A stretch of 64,000 nucleotides of DNA from Stenomitos frigidus_A. GTDB lineage: Bacteria > Cyanobacteriota > Cyanobacteriia > Leptolyngbyales > Leptolyngbyaceae. Both the position numbers and the translations under genes were made by a program. Below the pieces are notes generated by a model that worked only from the letters and a program-made list of their open reading frames with translations, was not told the DNA's origin and did not search any database. Of this stretch, positions 34,004 through 42,660 are shown piece by piece; the stretch's first letter is position 1; the number at the start of each line of letters is the position of its first letter. The stretch spans positions 1 through 64,000 of the forward strand of contig NZ_CAWNSW010000001.1 in NCBI RefSeq assembly GCF_963877135.1, written 5' to 3'.

Positions 34004-35395
34004 CTACATACGAGCCACACCGTCCTGCCGTGCGGCCTGCTGCACAGCGGCAGAAACAGCGGTCGCTACGCGCTCATCAAAAACGGACGGGATAATAAAC
34101 TCGCGATTCAGATCGGACGGTTTGATCAGCGAGGCGATTGCCTGTGCCGCTTCCAAATACATATTGATCGTAAAGGTGGACGCACGGCAGTCTAAGGCAC
34201 CGCGAAACACACCTGGAAACGCCAGTACGTTATTGATCTGGTTGGGATAGTCACTGCGTCCAGTGGCCATAATAGCGACATCCTGCATCACCAACTCGGG
34301 CTGAATTTCGGGAATTGGGTTTGCCATCGCAAAGACGATCGGGTCTTTTGCCATCGATCGCACCATTTCCGGTGTCACCACTCCTGGCGCACTGACACCC
34401 AAGAAAATATCACTATCTTTCATGGCATCGGCCAGTTTGCCACCCTTCTCAATCGCAAATTCCTGCTTTTGCGTGGTCAAATCTGGGCGATCGAGCGACA
34501 GAATACCTTTAGAGTCGCACATGGCGATATGTTCCGCGCCTGCTTTACGAAGGAGACGAGCGATCGCCACGCCCGCCGCTCCAGCACCATTAATGACAAT
34601 CTTCACCTCTGCCATCGACTTGCTCACAAGCTTCAACGCGTTGATCAATGCTGCCAGCGTCACAATCGCTGTTCCATGCTGATCGTCGTGGAAGACCGGA
34701 ATATTTAGTTCGCGCTGCAAACGCGCTTCAATCTCAAAGCAGCGGGGAGCGGCAATATCTTCCAAATTGATGCCACCGAAAACAGGCGCGATATTTTTGA
34801 CCGTTTCCACGATTGCATCCGTGTCTTGCGTTGCCAAGCAAATGGGGAATGCATCCAAACCACCAAATTCTTTGAACAGCATGGCTTTCCCTTCCATCAC
34901 GGGCAAAGCCGCTTCGGGGCCAAGATTGCCCAACCCCAGCACGGCACTACCATCGGTGACGATCGCTACGGTATTTTGCTTAATCGTGAGGGTATACGCT
35001 TTTTCGGGATCTTCGGCGATCGCGGTACAAATCCGCCCGACACCTGGCGTATAGGCCATTGCCAAATCTGCTTGACCCCGCAGCGGAATACGGCTCTCTA
35101 CAGTGATCTTGCCACCCCGATGCAAATCAAAGGTGCGATCGTACACGTTCAACACTTTAATGTCTGGCAAGGCCTTGACCGCTTTCACAATGGTCTCGGC
35201 ATGTTCGGTGCTGGCAGCGTCGATCGTAATGTCCCGAAGCGACAGTTGGCGGGTCTGCTCAATCAAATCAATCTGACCCATGTTGCCGCCTAAGCTAGAG
35301 ACCGCCTTGGTCACCGATGCCAACATGCCCGGTCGGTTTGGCACCTGAAAACGGATGGTCAGACTAAAGCTGGAGTTAGGAGTGAGGTTAGTCAT
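34004..35395 (-). CDS. NAD(P)-dependent malic enzyme with N-terminal ACT domain
   Basis: The 463-residue protein begins with an ACT domain (FQVPNRPGMLASVTKAVSSL, GGNMGQIDLIEQTRQLSLRD) and continues with malic enzyme: YTPGVGRICTAIAEDPEKAY, VTDGSAVLGLGNLGPEAALP, FHDDQHGTAIVTLAALINAL, VINGAGAAGVAIARLLRKAG, DRPDLTTQKQEFA and QINNVLAFPGVFRGALDC. It decarboxylates malate to pyruvate; the ACT domain suggests amino-acid or other allosteric control. The ATG at 35395 is preferred over the upstream start at 35413. Confidence 0.95.
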   Translation of the reverse strand: MTNLTPNSSFSLTIRFQVPNRPGMLASVTKAVSSLGGNMGQIDLIEQTRQLSLRDITIDAASTEHAETIVKAVKALPDIKVLNVYDRTFDLHRGGKITVESRIPLRGQADLAMAYTPGVGRICTAIAEDPEKAYTLTIKQNTVAIVTDGSAVLGLGNLGPEAALPVMEGKAMLFKEFGGLDAFPICLATQDTDAIVETVKNIAPVFGGINLEDIAAPRCFEIEARLQRELNIPVFHDDQHGTAIVTLAALINALKLVSKSMAEVKIVINGAGAAGVAIARLLRKAGAEHIAMCDSKGILSLDRPDLTTQKQEFAIEKGGKLADAMKDSDIFLGVSAPGVVTPEMVRSMAKDPIVFAMANPIPEIQPELVMQDVAIMATGRSDYPNQINNVLAFPGVFRGALDCRASTFTINMYLEAAQAIASLIKPSDLNREFIIPSVFDERVATAVSAAVQQAARQDGVARM

Positions 35396-35477
35396 GCGCG
35401 TTGGGGATGGCAATTGTAGAGTGTCGATTTGAAACGTAGCGATTTGAAACGGGTCTCAAGCATCAGGCTAAAGAGCG

Positions 35478-35602
35478 AAGGAGATTTCTAGTCAACAAAA
35501 TACCCGTAGGGGCAGATTTGATCATAAAGTTAACGGCTAGAAGACAAAACTCTGGCAAAACCTGCCCGTCCCTAACGGTAATTTTTTCTGGAAATCTCCT
35601 AA
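35478..35602. repeat. MITE-like dispersed repeat, copy 2 of 3
   Basis: This 125-bp element begins AAGGAGATTTCTAG and ends CTGGAAATCTCCTAA, giving near-perfect terminal inverted repeats. Inner arms GGGGCAGATTT and AAAACCTGCCC also pair, so the whole folds into a long hairpin. It lies in the gap between the divergent malic enzyme and SRPBCC genes. No coding capacity is present. Confidence 0.9.
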
Positions 35603-35725
35603 GCCATTCAATGCGTCCCTAGCTTAGCAGAGCCGATCGAAGCTAGCTTAAAGGAATGTTTGACCCGCAATTGTACCAAGTCACACCAACTGCTTTGATG
35701 TAGTCATCATGAAATATTCGTCTCT

Positions 35726-36160
35726 ATGCCCAGTCTCTACGCCGAAATTGAAATCAACGTCTCTCGGCGACGGGTCTGGCAAGCGCTGGTGCGTAAAGAC
35801 CAATGGCTGTACTGGAATACCTATCTTTATGACTGCGATCCAAGCCAAGCGTTCAAGCAAGGAAAAGACGTTGACCTCTCGCTAAGACGCCTTCCGGGTG
35901 AAGAAGAAACCGCCTTTCAGCCAATCGTAACGCTGCTGCAACCAGAAGTCTGCTTAAAGTGGGTGTCAGCGATCCCCGGCTTCGTAAACGAGCATGTCTT
36001 CCAGCTTCAGGAAACCGGACGCGATCGCACGAAGTACATTCACCAGGAAAACTTCTCTGGGTTGCTCACCCGTGGCGTTTTCCCATTTATCCGTCAAGAT
36101 GAACAACAAGGCATGCGCCGCATGGCACGGGAGATAAAGCGATATGTGGAGGGAGAGTGA
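35726..36160 (+). CDS. SRPBCC-family protein
   Basis: This 144-residue protein reads AEIEINVSRRRVWQALVRKD, QWLYWNTYLYDCDPSQAFKQ, LKWVSAIPGFVNEHVFQLQE and HQENFSGLLTRGVFPFI. This fits the polyketide-cyclase/START-like lipid-binding fold (SRPBCC). The ligand and role are unknown. It is a single gene, convergent with the TIR gene. Confidence 0.85.
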   Translation: MPSLYAEIEINVSRRRVWQALVRKDQWLYWNTYLYDCDPSQAFKQGKDVDLSLRRLPGEEETAFQPIVTLLQPEVCLKWVSAIPGFVNEHVFQLQETGRDRTKYIHQENFSGLLTRGVFPFIRQDEQQGMRRMAREIKRYVEGE

Positions 36161-36165
36161 AGGGG

Positions 36166-36262
36166 CAGGGGAAGAGTTTTGAGTTTTGAGTTGAAAGAGA
36201 GGAGTGAGGTGAGAGGTGTGAAGAGAGTTTAGCCTTTAGCCTTTAGCCTTCAGCCTTTCCCT
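36166..36262. repeat. Low-complexity heptamer repeats
   Basis: It contains GAGTTTTGAGTTTTGAGTTG, GAGTGAGGTGAGAGGTGTGA and TTTAGCCTTTAGCCTTCAGC. All are degenerate 7-mers of the types scattered through this genome's intergenic DNA. Confidence 0.8.
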
Positions 36263-36269
36263 TTTCCCT

Positions 36270-37169
36270 TCATCCCGATCGCTTGCCGATCACCGCTCGA
36301 ATGCCCTGCGCGACGTTGAGAAAGGCTTCGTCGCGATCGTCCCATTTGGTCACAGGCTTGGCGTTTTTAGGTAGCGCCTGTAGCTTGCCGAAAGGTGCAC
36401 CTGTCCAGTCACAGGGTTTCAGAATAATCGGGATAACGGTCGCTTCTCCAGCTTCATGGCGTTTCATGGCTTGCTCTAGCTCAAGGTCGTAACAGTAGTC
36501 AGACGCAAGAAAGTTGGCGCTGACCAGTAACAGAATGACGCTGGCTGAGTTGAGGTGCGAATCGATCGCGCCTGCCCAATCGCTTCCAGCCGTAATTTCG
36601 CGATCGTGCCAGGCAGCAATAATCCCCTGTCGCTTCAACATGCTCAGGTGAATGGCCAATTCATCCCGTAGCTCTTCATCTCGGTGAGAGTACGAGAAAA
36701 AGACGTCCGTGGGCACTGGCGGACGAGCAGATACCTGACTGGCAGCAAGTGATCGTTCTACCACCACATTCTCTGTTGGAATCGGTACTGGAGTGACGGC
36801 CGGTGCGCTGAGCAGAAACGCTTGTGCCGTCTGGAGTGCTGCCGCCAGTTCTTCATGATTGCGGGCTTTGACCGTAATTTTTCTGCCATCGACTTCTAAG
36901 GTCATTTCGATCGCAGCACTACCCACCACTGCATCCAGCGCACCGAGAACAGCTGGTGCTTGGGCAGGAGCAACCCGCGCCGTTAATAGTCCACTGAGAA
37001 AGCCACCAAAGGCTTTGCTACCTGTGGGCGGTGTAGGATCGACCACGCGATCGACCTGCTCTACGGCATCAAATTCACGCAATTGCCGCTGTAAATTTTG
37101 AGTTTTAGCTTCTAGTTCTTCGCTGTCTAGCGCTGGATCGACTAGGTTAAAGGTAATGTGTACAGTCAA
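36270..37169 (-). CDS. EACC1-like domain fused to a TIR domain
   Basis: This is a 299-residue protein. Residues 1-120 (MTVHITFNLVDPALDSEELE, RVVDPTPPTGSKAFGGFLSG, IEMTLEVDGRKITVKARNHE, ELAAALQTAQAFL) resemble the effector-associated constant component EACC1 described in NTP-dependent conflict systems. After a Pro-rich linker, residues ~152-298 form a bacterial TIR domain (DVFFSYSHRDEELRDELAIH, IIAAWHDREITAGSDWAGAI, LLLVSANFLASDYCYDLELE, ATVIPIILKPCDW). The acidic residue in the CYDLE segment fits the catalytic Glu of NADase TIRs. A role as an NAD-consuming or signalling effector is inferred. No NTPase, protease or second effector gene is adjacent. Confidence 0.85.
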   Translation of the reverse strand: MTVHITFNLVDPALDSEELEAKTQNLQRQLREFDAVEQVDRVVDPTPPTGSKAFGGFLSGLLTARVAPAQAPAVLGALDAVVGSAAIEMTLEVDGRKITVKARNHEELAAALQTAQAFLLSAPAVTPVPIPTENVVVERSLAASQVSARPPVPTDVFFSYSHRDEELRDELAIHLSMLKRQGIIAAWHDREITAGSDWAGAIDSHLNSASVILLLVSANFLASDYCYDLELEQAMKRHEAGEATVIPIILKPCDWTGAPFGKLQALPKNAKPVTKWDDRDEAFLNVAQGIRAVIGKRSG

Positions 37170-37579
37170 GATCGATTCCTGGAGAAGGCAGAGGATAGCT
37201 TCGAGTTTTTCTCTAGAAGGAGAGAACTCTAAAGAGCGATACCTTCTGAAGGTTCGCAGCCATATTCTACATCAAGCTCTTTATGGAGCTTTGCTTAATG
37301 GAGGGTTCAAGCAGAATGCGACTTCGTAGCATGACCAGAGAATCGAAAACAAAATTTACAAATTTGAGCTAAAATTTACAAACAGCAATGTTGTAAAAAA
37401 TCTAACCATCAATTTTTAACTGGCAGCATAATTTAAATCAAACTTGATATAAAGGCGTTTAACCCTCACTGATTTAATTTTCTTATAGACGACACGGCAA
37501 ACTCTGACTCTGAAATGATTGCAGTGTCCTTCACAATTTGTTACAACGTAGTGAGACAACCCTCGGGACGAAAGACCGC
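37170..37579. promoter_or_regulatory. AT-rich divergent promoter region
   Basis: This is the shared upstream region of the TIR gene and the DUF2993 gene. The 12-mer AAAATTTACAAA occurs twice, at 37351 and 37371, exactly 20 bp apart (about two helical turns), which could be an operator. No gene is visible. Confidence 0.4.
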
Positions 37580-38365
37580 ATGATTGGTGGCTTCACTGCA
37601 CCCCCTACCGGCACCGACTTTGGCGAACGTATGCTCAACAAAGTCCTCAGCCAATCAATCCGTCATCTGTTCTCCCAATGCGAGTCAGTTGATGTTGCCA
37701 TTCGCTGTTCTCCTTCTAGCAAGCTGCTACAGGGGAGCGTTGACAACTTTAAGATGAGCGGTAGCCGTTTGGTCATCCGCAAGGACTTTTTTGTCGAATC
37801 GATGTCGTTTGAAACCGATGCGGTCTCGATCGACTTTGGCTCTGTTTTGAGCGGTAAAGTGCGTCTAAGGCAGCCAACACAGGCGATCGCGCAAGTTGTC
37901 CTCACTGAAGACGGCATCAACCAGGCATTTACAGCAGAATTGGTGCAAAAACGCCTCCAGAACATTGACACGCCTGAACTCACTAACTTGTCAGGTGGCG
38001 AGCCTGTTTCTTTTACAGATATCAATCTTCAGTTGCTGCCTGATAGCCGGATCAAGATTTTTGCTAAGGCTGAGCTTCCTAATGGCACCATACCGATTAG
38101 CCTTTTGGCGACTTTAGCAGTCGAGCGTCGTCGTCGAATCTCGTTTCAAAACCCGCAGTTTAACGCAGATGCTGTATTAGAGGAAGTGAGAGGCGTTTCA
38201 AAGGTGCTGACGATGGCCTTTGCAGAGATCCTCGACAATATGGTGGATCTCGATCGCTTTGACTTAGATGGTGTGACCATGCGTATCAACCGTCTGGAGA
38301 CACAGGGAAAGCAGCTTATTTTCAGCGGCTATGCCCAGATTGAGCACTTTCCAGGCAGCAAATAG
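37580..38365 (+). CDS. DUF2993 (LmeA-like) protein
   Basis: This ~261-residue protein has SQSIRHLFSQCESVDVAIRC, LLQGSVDNFKMSGSRLVIRK and QLLPDSRIKIFAKAELPNGT, typical of cyanobacterial DUF2993. The family has a lipid-binding BPI/LmeA-like fold. Unlike many members it has no signal peptide at the ATG chosen (37580). A TTG at 37538 would only add polar residues. The function is unknown. Confidence 0.8.
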   Translation: MIGGFTAPPTGTDFGERMLNKVLSQSIRHLFSQCESVDVAIRCSPSSKLLQGSVDNFKMSGSRLVIRKDFFVESMSFETDAVSIDFGSVLSGKVRLRQPTQAIAQVVLTEDGINQAFTAELVQKRLQNIDTPELTNLSGGEPVSFTDINLQLLPDSRIKIFAKAELPNGTIPISLLATLAVERRRRISFQNPQFNADAVLEEVRGVSKVLTMAFAEILDNMVDLDRFDLDGVTMRINRLETQGKQLIFSGYAQIEHFPGSK

Positions 38366-38395
38366 CGCAAGCACGATCGTTACAGAGCAATCGCA

Positions 38396-38521
38396 TAAGA
38401 GATTTCTAGCAAACAAAACACCCATAATGGCAGGTTTGATCACAAGGTTAACGGCTAGAGGGCAAGACTTTGGCAACACCTGCCCCTACCCAACGGTAAA
38501 TTTTTTCTTGAAATCTCCTTA
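38396..38521. repeat. MITE-like dispersed repeat, copy 3 of 3
   Basis: This 126-bp element starts TAAGAGATTTCTAGCAAACA and ends TCTTGAAATCTCCTTA. Its ends are inverted repeats of each other and match copy 2 (GTTAACGGCTAGA, GGCAACACCTGCCC, AACGGTAA). It is inserted between the DUF2993 stop and its terminator. Confidence 0.92.
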
Positions 38522-38522
38522 G

Positions 38523-38555
38523 AAGGGGCTTGGCAGTGCCAAGCCCCTTTTTTTA
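38523..38555 (+). terminator. Intrinsic terminator
   Basis: AAGGGGCTTGGCA pairs with TGCCAAGCCCCTT across a tight loop and is followed by seven T. It terminates the plus-strand DUF2993 transcript. The MITE-like copy separates it from the gene. Confidence 0.9.
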
Positions 38556-39008
38556 GTAAGCAATTTCGGCAAGCCAGGAGATCGCAATCCCCAAGATTGA
38601 GCCAGCAATAACTTGAACGGGTGTATGACCGAGCAATTCTTTCAGGCGATCTTCATTAAATTGCTGGTCTTCCTGAAAAAACTCGTCAATGATTTGGTTC
38701 AAAATCCGTGCTTGCTTGCCAGCCGCTTGACGCACCCCAGCCGCGTCGTACATCACAATCACAGCAAAAATGATCGCGATCGCAAACTGCGAACTTGCCC
38801 AACCAGCTGTTTGCCCAACGCCCGTCGCCAGTGCGGCTACCAGCGCTGAATGAGCACTGGGCATCCCACCTGTTTCAACCAGCACCCGCAGATTGACTTT
38901 GTGGTGTTTGGCAAACTCAATGACTAGTTTCAGGGCTTGAGCCAATAAACAAGCTACAAGCGCAACCAGCAGTACCTGGTTATGGATAATGTCGCCAAAG
39001 TCCTGCAT
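38553..39008 (-). CDS. Divergent PAP2-family membrane phosphatase-like protein
   Basis: This 151-residue protein reads NQVLLVALVACLLAQALKLV, LVETGGMPSAHSALVAALAT, MYDAAGVRQAAGKQARILNQ and LKELLGHTPVQVIAGSILGI. These are the conserved blocks of the divergent PAP2 (COG1963) family, with MPSAHS and GHTPxQV. It likely acts on a lipid phosphate. It follows crtE by 97 bp on the same strand; this order is common in cyanobacteria, hinting at isoprenoid-lipid phosphate processing. Confidence 0.9.
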   Translation of the reverse strand: MQDFGDIIHNQVLLVALVACLLAQALKLVIEFAKHHKVNLRVLVETGGMPSAHSALVAALATGVGQTAGWASSQFAIAIIFAVIVMYDAAGVRQAAGKQARILNQIIDEFFQEDQQFNEDRLKELLGHTPVQVIAGSILGIAISWLAEIAY

Positions 39009-39105
39009 GTGTTTTGCGTTGAAGGGGGAGAATAAAAGGAAGGGATGAAGGATAAAGGATAATGCAGCGTATTCGTTTTTTAGCCCTTAGCCTTTAACCT
39101 TGCAA

Positions 39106-40032
39106 TCAGTGGGTACGAGCGGTGATGAAGTCAGCGATCGCCGTCAGTGGTTTGGCGCGATCGCCAAAGTCAGCCAGTTGTGCTTTAGCCTTCTGGACTA
39201 ACGACTGTGCTTGACTTTTAGACTCCTCTAAACCCCAAACACTAGGATACGTTGCCTTCTGCGCTCGCAGGTCTTTCCCAGCCGTTTTGCCTAGCTCTTC
39301 CTGAGTGGCAGTAATGTCCAAAATATCATCCACGATTTGAAACGCGAGCCCAATATGTTGGGCATAGCGAGAGAGTCGCTGCAAATCGACATCAGAAATG
39401 CCTGCCAGAATGCCACCCGATGTTACCGATGCTTCGAGCAGTGCTGCTGTTTTGTGGTTATGGATGAAGTTGAGGGTTTCCAGGCAAATAGCGGTATTGC
39501 CTTCCGATTCCAGATCAACCACCTGCCCGCCGACGAGCCCGGCTGCGCCAACGGCACGACCGAGAATAGCGACAATCCGCAAGAGGCGATCGTTCGGTAC
39601 ATTCTTAGTCTCCATTGCCACATGCTCAAACGCGTAGGCAAGCAAACCATCACCTGCCAGGATGGCGATATCTTCACCATACACCTTGTGGTTGGTCAAC
39701 TTACCACGACGATAATCATCGTTATCCATGGCGGGTAGATCGTCATGGATCAACGACATTGTATGAATCATTTCCAACGCACAGGCCGTTGGCATGGCCA
39801 TGTCGATCGTGCCACCAATCAATTCACACGTGGCTAGACAGAGAATCGGACGCAGCCGCTTGCCGCCTGCCAGCAGCGAGTAGCGCATAGCATCGTAAAT
39901 TTTCTCTGGATAGATCACTGGGAGGGAACGATCGAGCGCCACTTCTACGAGAGTTTGTCGTTCTTGTAGATAGGCTGCCAGATCAAAATGGAGTTCCTTC
40001 TGGGACGTGTGCATTTTGTCTGATAAAACCAT
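39106..40032 (-). CDS. crtE: Geranylgeranyl diphosphate synthase
   Basis: This 308-residue protein has the two Asp-rich motifs of trans-prenyltransferases: MSLIHDDLPAMDNDDYRRGK (with the short insert of type II GGPP synthases) and AFQIVDDILDITATQEELGK. LLAGGKRLRPILCLATCELI and KTAALLEASVTSGGILAG are also present. It makes GGPP for carotenoids, chlorophyll phytyl chains and quinones. The ATG at 40032 follows GGAGGGAGA. Confidence 0.95.
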   Translation of the reverse strand: MVLSDKMHTSQKELHFDLAAYLQERQTLVEVALDRSLPVIYPEKIYDAMRYSLLAGGKRLRPILCLATCELIGGTIDMAMPTACALEMIHTMSLIHDDLPAMDNDDYRRGKLTNHKVYGEDIAILAGDGLLAYAFEHVAMETKNVPNDRLLRIVAILGRAVGAAGLVGGQVVDLESEGNTAICLETLNFIHNHKTAALLEASVTSGGILAGISDVDLQRLSRYAQHIGLAFQIVDDILDITATQEELGKTAGKDLRAQKATYPSVWGLEESKSQAQSLVQKAKAQLADFGDRAKPLTAIADFITARTH

Positions 40033-40235
40033 TTCTCTATCTCCCTCCCCGTTGTCACTTTAGTTACACCACAATCACACCGACCGATCGCGATCCCTCA
40101 ATCATTCGTTATCCCTCAATCATTCTACGGAGGTTTCTGCACTCATGAGACATTGAGTTCTTTGACTCCTTTCGGCGCAGGCAGAGAAAAGGCTTTGAAC
40201 TTTAGATGTCAGCGTGCTCAGAGCCGAGCGAATGG

Positions 40236-41102
40236 CTACCGTGCGTGATAGCTGAGCACCGTATTTTGCAGCAGCATGGCAACCGTCATCGGGCCGACAC
40301 CACCCGGTACGGGCGTAATCATCTTCGCTACAGATTGAGCAGAGGCAAAGTTAACATCCCCTACCAGGCGAGATTTGCCACTGGCATCGGTAATCCGGTT
40401 CATACCGACATCAATCACGATCGCCCCTGGTTTCACCATATCCGCCGTAATGAGCTCTGGGCGACCGACTGCGACCACAAGAATATCAGCCATCCGAGCG
40501 ATCGCGCCAAGATCGGGAGTGCGAGAATGGGCGATCGTGACCGTTGCATCTGCTTCCAGCAACATTAGTGCCTGCGGTTTGCCCACTAGAATGCTGCGTC
40601 CAATCACCACCGCGTGTTGCCCTATGGGGTTGACCTCATACGCCTCTAGCAGCCGCATGACGCCCGCAGGCGTACAGCTTCGTAGACCAGGCTCACCTCG
40701 CACCAAACGTCCCAGGTTCACCGGATGAAGCCCATCAGCATCTTTGTCGGGGTCAATCTGATTCAGTAGGGCGACAGCATCCAGATGCTCCGGTAAGGGC
40801 AACTGCACGAGAATACCATCGACCTGATCGTCCACATTCAGCGCTGCGATCGCCTGCGTTAACTCAGCCTGGGTTGCCGTTGCCGGAAAATGCTGACCAA
40901 AGGACGCAATCCCCACATTGGCACAGGCGCGTTCTTTGTTGCGGACATAAGCAGCGCTGGCAGGGTTATCCCCAACCATCAATACCGCCAGACCAGGGGG
41001 GCGCCCTTTTGGGGCTTGTAAGGCTTGAACCTGCTGCGTCAGATCGGTTTGAATGGAGTTCGCTAGGGCTTTGCCGTCAAGCAGGAGAGCAGTAGAAGAC
41101 AT
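40236..41102 (-). CDS. folD: Bifunctional methylene-THF dehydrogenase/cyclohydrolase
   Basis: This 288-residue protein has the FolD signatures: LAVLMVGDNPASAAYVRNKE, DGILVQLPLPEHLDAVALLN, QIDPDKDADGLHPVNLGRLV, VVIGRSILVGKPQALMLLEA and MITPVPGGVGPMTVAMLLQN. It interconverts 5,10-methylene-, methenyl- and 10-formyl-THF with NADP. It heads the folD-crtE-PAP2 run on the minus strand, with ~200 bp to crtE. Confidence 0.97.
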   Translation of the reverse strand: MSSTALLLDGKALANSIQTDLTQQVQALQAPKGRPPGLAVLMVGDNPASAAYVRNKERACANVGIASFGQHFPATATQAELTQAIAALNVDDQVDGILVQLPLPEHLDAVALLNQIDPDKDADGLHPVNLGRLVRGEPGLRSCTPAGVMRLLEAYEVNPIGQHAVVIGRSILVGKPQALMLLEADATVTIAHSRTPDLGAIARMADILVVAVGRPELITADMVKPGAIVIDVGMNRITDASGKSRLVGDVNFASAQSVAKMITPVPGGVGPMTVAMLLQNTVLSYHAR

Positions 41103-41238
41103 GCGTCAGAATGAAGGCAGCGATCGCTACCGCACAAATGGTCAAACCTTAACGTCTGTGCTAACACAGCGTTAGGCTGTTCACAAGTGTCGCAGATCCA
41201 GCGTCCCTTTTTGTCAATCTTCAGAGGATAGAAGTGCG

Positions 41239-41685
41239 ATGTGGTTAGCAAAAGCTCACACTCAATGGTCAGTCGTTACTCTGTTAGCGATGACGATCAT
41301 CGGCTGTGCTCCACTCAGTGGGTCGAAACCAGACAGCGTTATGCAGCCCGTCGGGTTTGCGATCGACGCGAGCACCATTGCTACGGTCAAACAAACGTCT
41401 CAGATGAATGCCATTGTCCAAATCAAAGGTAGGGTCAGCAACCGTGCTCCGCTCCTTGGTAAAACGGCCTATGAGCTTCAAGACCCGACCGGAAGTATCT
41501 GGGTGCTGACCACTGACCCAATCCCAACCATTGGGGATGAGATTGTACTGAAAGGCAAACTCCTTTATCGCAGCATTCAACTGAATGGTAAAGAACAGGG
41601 ATCGCTTTACATTGAGCAGCAGCAACAGCTGCAGCGGAAACCGGCACTGAAAAGCGATCACGCGGGGATGAAGGATGAAGGATGA
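41239..41685 (+). CDS. Putative lipoprotein with OB-like domain
   Basis: This 148-residue protein has a lipoprotein signal ending TLLAMTIIGCAPLSG (lipobox IIGC). The mature part (NAIVQIKGRVSNRAPLLGKT, AYELQDPTGSIWVLTTDP, GDEIVLKGKLLYRSIQLNGK) looks like an OB-fold of the tRNA-anti/YgiW type. It may bind a cell-envelope ligand. Its stop codon lies inside a 7-bp tandem repeat where the NUDIX gene begins (11-bp overlap), so translation is likely coupled. Confidence 0.75.
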   Translation: MWLAKAHTQWSVVTLLAMTIIGCAPLSGSKPDSVMQPVGFAIDASTIATVKQTSQMNAIVQIKGRVSNRAPLLGKTAYELQDPTGSIWVLTTDPIPTIGDEIVLKGKLLYRSIQLNGKEQGSLYIEQQQQLQRKPALKSDHAGMKDEG

Positions 41686-41686
41686 A
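41666..41686 (+). repeat. Three GGATGAA heptamers at a gene overlap
   Basis: GGATGAA occurs three times in tandem at 41666, 41673 and 41680. Each copy supplies an ATG in a different frame. The lipoprotein stop and the NUDIX start both sit inside it, so loss or gain of one copy would change how the two frames overlap. Confidence 0.85.
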
Positions 41687-42121
41687 ACGAGTCAAGAGCA
41701 ACGCCATAGAGTTGCGATCGCTATCCTGCACCAAGACGGCAAATTTTTGCTCCAACTCCGCGATGACATTCCTGGTATTTTCTATCCAGGCCATTGGGCA
41801 CTTTTTGGGGGGCATATTGAGCCAGGTGAAAGCCCTGATGAAGCCATGCAGCGGGAGTTGCGGGAAGAAATTGGCTATGCCCCAGCCACGTTAAACCAGT
41901 TTGCTTTATATGAAGACACTCAAGTGGTTCGCTATGTTTACCACGGCGAGCTGGATGTGGATGTTAGTCAGCTCGTGCTGCATGAGGGATGGGATATGGC
42001 GTTGGCAACCTCTGAAGAAATTGGTCAAGGCGATCGCTACTCACAGCAAGCTAAGCAGAGACGGCCTTTAGGCAAACCCCATCAACGCATCTTGCTAGAC
42101 TTTATGGCGCGTAGCGGCTAA
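41675..42121 (+). CDS. NUDIX hydrolase
   Basis: This 148-residue protein has the NUDIX box GGHIEPGESPDEAMQRELRE then EIG (GX5EX7REUXEEXGU). RVAIAILHQDGKFLLQLRDD precedes it, and a C-terminal KPHQRILLDFMA follows. It hydrolyses a nucleoside-diphosphate-linked compound that cannot be specified. The ATG at 41675 is the in-frame start within the heptamer repeat; no better start exists before the conserved RVAIAIL strand. Confidence 0.92.
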   Translation: MKDETSQEQRHRVAIAILHQDGKFLLQLRDDIPGIFYPGHWALFGGHIEPGESPDEAMQRELREEIGYAPATLNQFALYEDTQVVRYVYHGELDVDVSQLVLHEGWDMALATSEEIGQGDRYSQQAKQRRPLGKPHQRILLDFMARSG

Positions 42122-42660
42122 AAGCAAATGGCGACTGTATGGGTACTTTCGCTCTGGAGAGAGGCTAAAGCACTGGCTCAAAAACAAACGACCAAGCAAC
42201 AAGATTCGAACGAGTAAGGGTTTTGTTAGAACTCACCTAAAGCCCCAGTATGATGGCGAAAAGATAAGCAACGCAGAGGTACTTAGCGTGAATATGGGCA
42301 CTCTCAGAGAATACAAAAGAGGCAATCAGAAAAAAGGACCGTAGTCACCTGGCGGCGTTTTTTCTGCGTGTCATCAGTGACAATAGAATGTTATTAACGT
42401 GCTGAATTAACATGCCAATAGAGGAATTGCATATCCCAGAACCTCAGTGCCTCAATCAATCCATAGTTTTTACAGCAAGTCTTCTGGAAACGACTCATGC
42501 CCGTGTGAATCCCATCTTTAGGTATAAACTGATACTCTCAACTTTTAAGGTTTTCCTCCCTCTTGCCGAATGGTCTATGACACATACTTTCGGCAGTGGA
42601 AACTCCGGTACCTTAGTGAAGTGATGAACCTAATTCCTAAACTAGGCTGCTGAATTGCCA
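42122..42660. other. 540-bp gap before the GGDEF gene
   Basis: A short open frame at 42412-42624 has no ribosome site or conserved feature. ACCTGGCGGCGTTTTTTCTGCG at ~42350 ends in a T-run and could terminate the NUDIX transcript. No RNA gene is recognised. Confidence 0.4.

Noticed and set aside
42190..42230. tRNA-like TTCGAA segment
   Set aside because: There is no acceptor stem, anticodon arm or TPsiC loop around it.
42412..42624. 70-codon open frame
   Set aside because: It has no ribosome site, no recognisable motif and poor codon pattern.
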